Positions 1 to 4,549 of a DNA stretch of 5,920 bases are shown here, in pieces. Position 1 is the stretch's first letter; the number at the start of each line of letters is the position of its first letter. The DNA is from Bryobacterales bacterium (GTDB lineage Bacteria > Acidobacteriota > Terriglobia > Bryobacterales > Bryobacteraceae). Location: positions 1 through 5,920 of the forward strand of contig PLGA01000616.1 of the NCBI GenBank assembly GCA_003139735.1. Direction: 5' to 3'. Made by a program: the position numbers and the translations under genes. The notes under the pieces are model-generated. The model was not told the DNA's origin. It saw only the letters and a list, made by a program, of their open reading frames with translations, and did not search any database.

Positions 1-89
1 CATTCGGCCTGCTTTCCCCGGTGCTCGCTTCCGCCGCGATGGCGCTCTCCAGCGTCACCGTGGTGGCCAACAGCCTGCGCCTCAAGTAG
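1..89 (+). CDS. copA: Copper-translocating P-type ATPase (P1B-1), C-terminal end only
   Basis: This is the last 28 codons (bases 3-86, stop TAG at 87-89) of a gene that begins before the window. The visible residues include the stretches LLSPVLASAAMALSS and VTVVANSLRLK. This is the typical end of heavy-metal P1B ATPases: the last membrane helix followed by a short basic tail. The MxxSS pattern (MALSS, bases 39-53) is the helix-8 metal-site signature known for Cu(I)-exporting P1B-1 pumps, so copper is the most likely substrate. Such proteins pump Cu(I) out across the inner membrane using ATP. The catalytic DKTGT motif, the CPC motif and the metal-binding N-terminus lie outside the window, so specificity rests on helix 8 alone. 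The next gene is 153 bp away and unrelated in function, so this is probably the end of its transcription unit. Confidence 0.85.
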   Translation, partial: FGLLSPVLASAAMALSSVTVVANSLRLK

Positions 90-137
90 GATCGGCCAAA
101 CCACAGGCCCGAAATTGCGACGTGTATGATTGCGCCG

Positions 138-160
138 GCGGCTCGGTTTTGCAGAGCCGC
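138..160 (+). terminator. Possible hairpin terminator after the copper ATPase
   Basis: Bases 138-144 (GCGGCTC) pair perfectly with 154-160 (GAGCCGC) around a 9-base loop. A second small hairpin follows: AGAGC at 170-174 and GCTCT at 179-183 around GGTT. Both lie 50-95 bp after the ATPase stop codon, where a terminator is expected. Neither is followed by a run of T, so a classic intrinsic terminator is not supported. They may be an RNA 3'-end stabiliser or chance in GC-rich DNA. Confidence 0.3.
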
Positions 161-224
161 GAACGTAAGAGAGCGGTTGCTCTGGTGTTTCAGGATACTC
201 CGCATTTTGCGTGACGCACTACAC

Positions 225-230
225 TAGAAT
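225..230 (+). promoter_or_regulatory. -10-like hexamer TAGAAT before the TPR membrane protein gene
   Basis: TAGAAT differs from the TATAAT consensus by one base and ends 12 bases before the ATG at 243. I see no good -35 element 16-18 bp upstream, and no TGn extension. If used, it would give a leader of only about 5 bases. A short inverted repeat, TGCGT-G-ACGCA, lies just before it at 208-218. This is a weak prediction. It is listed because the SET gene has a near-identical element at the same distance from its start. Confidence 0.25.
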
Positions 231-242
231 GAACCGGGAGCC

Positions 243-2180
243 ATGAAAGCCCGTCCATCTGTTCGCAAACCGGCAAAGCGTATCGCGGTGTGGCGCAAAA
301 GCCGCTCGGTTTCCGGACAGTCCCCGTCCGATGCGAAGCCATCCGTCCAGATATCCGCACGCGCGGATTCCTTCCTCTCGAAACGTGTCCTCCTGGCGTG
401 TTTGTTTCTGATTGCGGCGTGTATCATCGTATACGCTCCGGTGCGCCATTTCGGGTTTGTGTCATTGGACGATCCGGAGTACGTCACGGAGAACCTCCAT
501 GTTGCCCGGGGCTTGACATGGCAGGGCGCTCGGTGGGCTTTGACGTCTTCGTATGCAGCCAACTGGCATCCGGTAACCTGGCTGTCGCACATGCTCGACA
601 TGCAGCTTTACGGAATGAACGCTGGACCTCAGCACGTCACCAATCTGCTCCTCCATATTCTCAATACCCTGCTGCTGTTCGGGTTGCTTTACCGGATGAC
701 GGAGGCATTGGGCCGGAGTGCGTTCGTGGCAGCACTCTTCGCCTTGCATCCGCTGCATGTGGCATCGGTGGTTTGGATCGCAGAACGGAAGGACGTTCTG
801 AGCACGCTGTTTTGGATGCTCACCATGTGGGCCTATGTGGCTTACGTACGACGGCCTGGGCTTGGACGGTACCTGCTGGCGCTCGTGTTCTTTGGGCTGG
901 GCCTGATGGCGAAGCCCATGCTGGTGACGCTTCCGTTTGCGCTGCTGCTGCTCGACTTCTGGCCGCTGCAACGGGTCGAACTGGGGGGCGGCGCGGGCGG
1001 GTCCGGCCTAGTGCGGTTGGCGGTGGAAAAGCTCCCGCTGTTTGCTCTCGCCGCGGCGTCAAGCGTGGTCACCGTTCTGGTGCAATGGCATGGGGGCGCG
1101 GTCGCCTCGCTTGAGGGGATCCCGTGGGGCATCCGGCTGGCTAATGCGCCGGCGTCGTATATGGCTTACATCGGCAAGATGCTGTGGCCTGCGCGGCTGG
1201 CGGCATTCTATCCCTTCGAGACGTCGACGCTGGTCTGGCGGGCGTGCCTCGGTCTCCTGCTGCTGATCGGAGTGACCATCCTCGCGATTCGCGCGCGACG
1301 GCGCCACGGCTATTTTCTGGCAGGCTGGCTCTGGTATGTGGGAACGCTCGTCCCAGTGATTGGCCTGCTGCAGGTGGGAAGACAGTCCATGGCCGACCGC
1401 TATACCTATGTCCCGCTCATCGGACTGTTTGTCGTCGTCGCTTGGGGGGCGCCGGAACTCGCGGCTCGTTGGCGGCCCGGCAGGTTGGCGCTTCCGGCCG
1501 TGGCGGTGTGCGTCGTCCTGGCGTGCGCGGCTCTGGCAAGGGCCCAGGTCCGATATTGGAGCGACAGTACCGCTCTCTGGCAACATGAACTGGACGTTGG
1601 CGACGACCGCGCGGAGGCTTACGACAGCCTGGGAAAGGCACTGACGCGGCAGGGAAAACTCGATGAGGCCGTCCCGCGCTTCGTCGAGGCCCTGCGAATC
1701 AACCCCGGCTTCGCTGAGGCTCAGAGCGACCTGGGAGTGGCCTTGACACGGCAGGGGAAACTCGATGAGGCCGGCCGGCGCTTCGTCGAGGCCCTGCGGC
1801 TGAAGCCTGGCTACGCGGAGGCTCAGAACAACCTCGCAGTGGTCCTGTACCGGCAGGGCAAATTCGATGAGGCCGTTCAGCGCTTCGTCGAGGCCCTGCG
1901 AATCAACCCCAGCTACGCGGAGGCTCACGACGGCCTGGGAGTGGTCCTGTACCGGCAGGGCAAATTCGATGAGGCCGTTCTGCAGTTCGCCGAGGCCCTG
2001 CGAATCAACCCCGGCTACGCGGAGGCTCACAGCGACCTCGGGGTGACCCTATCACGACAGGGGCAACTCGATGAGGCCGTCCGGCAGTTCGTCGAGGCCC
2101 TGCGAATCGAGCCCGGCTTCGCGCAGGCAAGCTCCAACCTGAAGCTGGTCCAGGCCATGCAGCGAAAAGCTGGCCGGTAA
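243..2180 (+). CDS. Polytopic GT-C / TMTC-like membrane protein with C-terminal TPR repeats
   Basis: A 645-residue protein: a basic N-terminal tail (1-47), about eleven hydrophobic segments (near 48-67, 131-150, 158-178, 187-203, 209-225, 226-240, 263-281, 334-350, 357-375, 389-404, 415-434), then five TPRs (457-626) and a partial sixth. The first outer loop carries an acidic pair, Asp76-Asp77, in SLDDPEYV, and the landmarks WHPVTWLSHMLD, ALHPLHVASVVWIAERKD and ADRYTYVPLIG follow. These resemble bacterial proteins annotated as TMTC-type O-mannosyltransferase-like TPR proteins. GT-C enzymes use an acidic residue in this loop and a polyprenyl-phosphate sugar donor, so transfer of a sugar on the periplasmic side is a reasonable inference, with no substrate known. 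An odd number of helices would put the TPRs in the periplasm beside that site. ATG 243 is the only ATG near the 5' end, because an in-frame TAG sits at 225-227. GGGAG (236-240) is only 2 bases from it, unusually close. It converges on the SET gene with a 3-bp gap. Confidence 0.85.
   Translation: MKARPSVRKPAKRIAVWRKSRSVSGQSPSDAKPSVQISARADSFLSKRVLLACLFLIAACIIVYAPVRHFGFVSLDDPEYVTENLHVARGLTWQGARWALTSSYAANWHPVTWLSHMLDMQLYGMNAGPQHVTNLLLHILNTLLLFGLLYRMTEALGRSAFVAALFALHPLHVASVVWIAERKDVLSTLFWMLTMWAYVAYVRRPGLGRYLLALVFFGLGLMAKPMLVTLPFALLLLDFWPLQRVELGGGAGGSGLVRLAVEKLPLFALAAASSVVTVLVQWHGGAVASLEGIPWGIRLANAPASYMAYIGKMLWPARLAAFYPFETSTLVWRACLGLLLLIGVTILAIRARRRHGYFLAGWLWYVGTLVPVIGLLQVGRQSMADRYTYVPLIGLFVVVAWGAPELAARWRPGRLALPAVAVCVVLACAALARAQVRYWSDSTALWQHELDVGDDRAEAYDSLGKALTRQGKLDEAVPRFVEALRINPGFAEAQSDLGVALTRQGKLDEAGRRFVEALRLKPGYAEAQNNLAVVLYRQGKFDEAVQRFVEALRINPSYAEAHDGLGVVLYRQGKFDEAVLQFAEALRINPGYAEAHSDLGVTLSRQGQLDEAVRQFVEALRIEPGFAQASSNLKLVQAMQRKAGR
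1611..2120 (+). repeat. Five tandem 102-bp units encoding 34-residue TPRs
   Basis: Units start at 1611, 1713, 1815, 1917 and 2019, each exactly 102 bp (34 codons) with no indels. A degenerate sixth unit runs from 2121 to the stop. Each unit follows the TPR consensus: Leu7, Gly8, Ala20, Phe24, Ala27, Pro32, with the helix-turn core RQGKLDEAV or RQGKFDEAV. By direct count, units 3 and 4 differ at 11 of 102 bases and share a 41-bp identical block (1838-1878 and 1940-1980). This suggests recent duplication within the gene. The repeats are inside the coding region and should bind a protein or peptide partner. Confidence 0.93.
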
Positions 2181-2183
2181 GCG

Positions 2184-2633
2184 TCACTTCAGGTTGATGG
2201 CGCCGCGGCACCCCGCCGCCCCGCACCGGCAGCGTACCTTTTCGATCTTCTTCGAGAACCGGTAGTCCACCGTCAATTCTTCGCCCGGCTCGATGACGCG
2301 CTTGCTGATGTATAGGATGTGGCCCTTCCGTATCGAACTAACCAGGTTGGGTTCGCAGCTGTGGTTGATGATTTCGGCCCCGCTGCCGCCCACCGCGCCG
2401 TCGATCGTCCAGTAATCGTCCAGCGTGAACAGGTAGGTTAGCCAACCTTGGCCGCGGCGCTTGGTTTCGCGGCGCCCGATGCGCTCGCCGGTGTACTCGA
2501 TCACCTTGCGCCGTGGCGGAATCCGCTCGAGTGTATACACCCCGCGGTGGTGGATCTTCGATTCGCGAATCGCCAGCTTAAAACACGCGTACCGCGGGTC
2601 GATCGCCGGGGACCTTACCAGAGCCGTTGTCAT
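2184..2633 (-). CDS. SET-domain protein-lysine N-methyltransferase with post-SET zinc motif
   Basis: A 149-residue protein that is almost nothing but a SET domain plus a post-SET motif. It would transfer a methyl group from S-adenosylmethionine to a protein lysine. Visible motifs in order: HRGVY at 29-33 (the N-terminal cofactor-binding strand), EYTGE at 46-50, NHSCEPN at 90-96 (the pseudoknot motif, with Asn90-His91 contacting the cofactor and Cys93 a zinc ligand), GEELTVDY at 117-124 (Tyr124 as the catalytic tyrosine), and the post-SET CRC-x4-C at 135-142 followed by RGAINL. Cys93, Cys135, Cys137 and Cys142 would hold one zinc, as in eukaryotic SET enzymes. There is no pre-SET region, signal peptide or membrane segment, so it is expected in the cytoplasm; the target protein is unknown. 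The start is firm: an in-frame stop lies nine codons upstream (2658-2660) and no other ATG intervenes. AAGGG abuts the ATG, too close for a normal ribosome site. It is transcribed away from amt. Confidence 0.92.
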   Translation of the reverse strand: MTTALVRSPAIDPRYACFKLAIRESKIHHRGVYTLERIPPRRKVIEYTGERIGRRETKRRGQGWLTYLFTLDDYWTIDGAVGGSGAEIINHSCEPNLVSSIRKGHILYISKRVIEPGEELTVDYRFSKKIEKVRCRCGAAGCRGAINLK

Positions 2634-2645
2634 CCCTTGCAGGGC

Positions 2646-2651
2646 ATTGTA
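2646..2651 (-). promoter_or_regulatory. -10-like hexamer TACAAT before the SET gene
   Basis: On the minus strand TACAAT (one mismatch to TATAAT) ends 12 bases before the SET start codon. No convincing -35 is found 16-19 bp further upstream, where the sequence is GC-rich. If it is the promoter, the transcript would begin about 5 bases before the ATG, which fits the lack of a usable ribosome-binding site. Prediction from sequence only. Confidence 0.3.
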
Positions 2652-2673
2652 ACGCCGCTACGGCTCCAGCCGG

Positions 2674-2690
2674 CACAAATAAATTTTTCC
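2674..2690. promoter_or_regulatory. AT-rich island in the SET-amt divergent intergenic region
   Basis: Bases 2677-2688 (AAATAAATTTTT) are entirely A/T, in a window that is otherwise strongly GC-rich. The island lies in the 142-bp gap between the divergent SET and amt starts, about 90 bp before amt. It could be an UP-like element or a melting or protein-binding site for the nitrogen operon promoter. I cannot fit a convincing -35/-10 pair or a sigma-54 site to it. Confidence 0.3.
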
Positions 2691-2707
2691 GATGCCGCCC
2701 ATAGAAA

Positions 2708-2729
2708 CTTCCGTCTTCGAAGGCGAAAG
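2708..2729. promoter_or_regulatory. Imperfect 22-bp dyad upstream of amt (candidate operator or leader hairpin)
   Basis: The dyad is centred between 2718 and 2719 on CTTCGAAG. Nine of eleven base pairs match across the two arms (2708-2718 and 2719-2729); the exceptions are 2714/2723, which could pair as G-U in RNA, and 2711/2726. It ends 46 bases before the amt start. The position suits either a dimeric repressor or activator site, or a stem in the amt leader RNA. No known regulator motif is recognised in it. Confidence 0.35.
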
Positions 2730-2760
2730 CCATACGCGACAATGGCCTTGTCCCACGTTA

Positions 2761-2770
2761 GGACCGGTCC
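2761..2770. promoter_or_regulatory. Perfect 10-bp palindrome over the amt ribosome-binding region
   Basis: GGACCGGTCC is fully self-complementary and overlaps the only Shine-Dalgarno-like sequence before amt (AGGA, 2760-2763, 12 bases before the ATG at 2776). In double-stranded DNA it could be a protein half-site pair. In RNA it leaves no room for a loop unless the inner pairs open. Chance is possible. Confidence 0.25.
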
Positions 2771-2775
2771 CCACG

Positions 2776-4164
2776 ATGAGATCACCGCATTTCGCCTGCG
2801 CGCTTGCGCTCCTATCCGCCCCCATTGTCTTGGCTGCGGAACAAGCACCCGACATTCAATCCCGTCTGACGGCCGTCGAAGCCGCCGCAAGATCCGCCCA
2901 GAGCGCCGGAGATAACGCCTGGATGCTGGTCAGCGCCGCCCTGGTCTTGATGATGACCGGTCCCGGCCTCGCCCTGTTTTACGGCGGGCTGGTTCGCCGC
3001 AAGAACGTGCTCTCCACCATGATGCACAGCTTCGTGCTGATGGCCGTGGTCACCGTAATCTGGGCGGTGGTCGGGTACAGCCTGGCCTTCGGCGGGTCGG
3101 GTCCCTTCATCGGAGATCTGCATTTCGCCTTCCTGAACCACGTGGGCAGCGCCCCCAACCCGGATTACGCTCCCACCATCCCGCAGCAGACCTTCATGAT
3201 TTACCAGTTGATGTTCGCCGTCATCACGCCGGCTTTGATCTCCGGCGCGTACGCCGAACGCATGAAGTTCAGCGCCATGCTGCTGTTCACCGTGCTTTGG
3301 ACCCTCCTCGTCTACTTTCCGATGGCGCACATGGTATGGGGCAAGGGCGGCTTTCTCAACGCGGCAGGCAGCGGCGTTCCGTGTCTCGATTTCGCCGGCG
3401 GCACCGTGGTGCACATCACTTCCGGCGTCTCCGCCCTGGTGTGCGCGCTCTACCTGGGGAAGCGGGTTGGCTATCCCAGCGAACCCATGAAGCCGCATAA
3501 CCTGGTGATCAGCGTCATCGGCGCGTGCCTGCTGTGGGTCGGGTGGTTCGGCTTCAACGCCGGCAGCGCCCTGGCGGCGTCCGGCCTGGCCACCAGCGCC
3601 TTCGTGGCCACGCATTTCGGAGCCGCCGCCGCCGCCCTGGGCTGGATCGGCGCGGAATGGATCCACAACGGCAAGCCCAGCGTCCTGGGCGGAATTTCCG
3701 GCGCCGTCGCGGGATTGGTGGCCATCACCCCGGCTTCCGGGTTCGTCCAACCGTTCCCCGCCCTGCTCATCGGCCTGTGCGCAGGCGTGGTTTGCTTTTT
3801 CATGGTCGGCAAGGTCAAGAGAATGTTCGGATACGACGACACGCTCGATGCCTTCGGCGTCCACGGCGCCGGTGGAACTCTGGGCGCGCTCCTGACCGGC
3901 GTCTTCGCCACCAACCTGGTGAACGATGGTTTCAAGGACTCGGCCGGGCGAACCCTGCCGCTCGGCTTGGTGGACGGCCACGCAGGCCAGATTCTCAACC
4001 AGGCCGCCGGCTGCGCCATCGCATGGGTCCTCGCGATAGTCGGCACCCTGGTTATCCTCAAGGTCTGCGACCTCCTCATCGGAGTGCGCGTCGCCGGGGA
4101 CCAGGAGGTCGAGGGCCTGGATCTGAGCATGCACGGCGAGGAGGGGTATACTCTCGAAGGGTAG
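2776..4164 (+). CDS. amt: Ammonium transporter (Amt/MEP/Rh family)
   Basis: A 462-residue inner-membrane ammonium channel/transporter. Positions count from the ATG at 2776. Residues 1-21 form a signal peptide (basic start, hydrophobic core, cut near VLAA/EQ), followed by a polar linker of about 25 residues and then the helical core from about 48 to 438. Key Amt features are present: Phe147 in the helix ending SGAYAERMKF (outer Phe-gate region), the recruitment Asp205 and first pore His213 in LDFAGGTVVHI, WFGFNAGS at 257-264 (inner Phe260 and Ser264), and the second pore His363 in FGVHGAGG. The C-terminal tail keeps GDQEVEGLDLSMHGEEGY, typical of PII-regulated members. An earlier in-frame ATG at 2692 was not used, because it would bury the signal peptide behind 28 polar residues and has no ribosome site. 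PII follows after 25 bp and glnD after that, so regulation by PII docking is very likely. No residue is obviously missing. Confidence 0.96.
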   Translation: MRSPHFACALALLSAPIVLAAEQAPDIQSRLTAVEAAARSAQSAGDNAWMLVSAALVLMMTGPGLALFYGGLVRRKNVLSTMMHSFVLMAVVTVIWAVVGYSLAFGGSGPFIGDLHFAFLNHVGSAPNPDYAPTIPQQTFMIYQLMFAVITPALISGAYAERMKFSAMLLFTVLWTLLVYFPMAHMVWGKGGFLNAAGSGVPCLDFAGGTVVHITSGVSALVCALYLGKRVGYPSEPMKPHNLVISVIGACLLWVGWFGFNAGSALAASGLATSAFVATHFGAAAAALGWIGAEWIHNGKPSVLGGISGAVAGLVAITPASGFVQPFPALLIGLCAGVVCFFMVGKVKRMFGYDDTLDAFGVHGAGGTLGALLTGVFATNLVNDGFKDSAGRTLPLGLVDGHAGQILNQAAGCAIAWVLAIVGTLVILKVCDLLIGVRVAGDQEVEGLDLSMHGEEGYTLEG

Positions 4165-4189
4165 TCTCCGAAGAGGGTACGCTAAAGAA

Positions 4190-4528
4190 ATGAAGAAAAT
4201 CGAAGCCGTCATCCAGCCGTTCAAACTCGATGAGGTCAAGGAAGCGCTCAAGAGCATCGGCATCGATGGCATGACCATCAGCGACGTCCGCGGCCATGGG
4301 CGCCAGAAGGGCCACAAGGAAGTCTACCGCGGCCAGGAATATAACGTCGACCTTCTGCCGAAAGTCAAACTGGAGTTGGTCCTTCCCGATGCCCGTTATG
4401 AGGAAGTCTTGAAGGTCCTCTCCGCGGCCGCCCGCACCGGCAAGATCGGCGATGGCAAGATTTTTGTCATCGATGTGATCGAAGCCGTACGGATTCGCAA
4501 CGACGACCGGGGAGAATCGGTCCTATAG
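4190..4528 (+). CDS. glnB: PII nitrogen regulatory protein (GlnB/GlnK family)
   Basis: A 112-residue PII protein, the normal length. It forms a trimer that binds ATP/ADP and 2-oxoglutarate and signals nitrogen and energy state. Visible parts: GRQKGH at 37-42 (start of the T-loop, with Gln39 a 2-oxoglutarate contact in the family), the T-loop tip YRGQEY at 46-51 with Tyr51 as the uridylylation site, LPK at 56-58, the B-loop TGKIGDGKIFV at 83-93, and Arg101/Arg103 for nucleotide phosphates. Two oddities: Gln49 replaces the Ala/Ser of the usual YRGAEY, and the C-loop reads RIRNDD instead of RIRTGE. Linkage to amt suggests the GlnK role, but Lys3 and Asp54 match E. coli GlnB rather than GlnK, so the symbol is provisional. 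AAGAGGG (4171-4177) is the ribosome site, 12 bases upstream. The gene lies 25 bp after amt and 21 bp before glnD, with no terminator on either side. Confidence 0.96.
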   Translation: MKKIEAVIQPFKLDEVKEALKSIGIDGMTISDVRGHGRQKGHKEVYRGQEYNVDLLPKVKLELVLPDARYEEVLKVLSAAARTGKIGDGKIFVIDVIEAVRIRNDDRGESVL

Positions 4529-4549
4529 CGCGGCGCTGCGGGATATCGT

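Noticed and set aside
90..242. A small RNA or riboswitch in the gap after the copper ATPase
   Set aside because: Only two small hairpins are visible, with no T-run and no recognisable riboswitch core.
1059..2030. A 323-codon minus-strand frame with internal protein repeats
   Set aside because: Its repeats simply mirror the 102-bp TPR units of the plus-strand gene.
1611..2120. A CRISPR-like or intergenic repeat array
   Set aside because: The 102-bp period is 34 codons in frame with TPR consensus residues and has no repeat-spacer structure.
2671..2690. A sigma-54 (-24/-12) promoter before amt beginning with GGCAC
   Set aside because: Ten bases after the GG the required GC is TT. A second try at 2744-2757 also lacks the GC, so neither fits the GG-N10-GC rule.
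2692..2775. A 28-codon N-terminal extension of amt from the ATG at 2692
   Set aside because: It has no ribosome site, adds polar non-conserved residues, and would hide a good signal peptide that begins at 2776.
2812..4317. A 501-codon open frame on the minus strand over amt
   Set aside because: The plus strand encodes an unmistakable ammonium transporter. The reverse product is low-complexity, rich in Gly, His, Glu and Gln, and has no domain.
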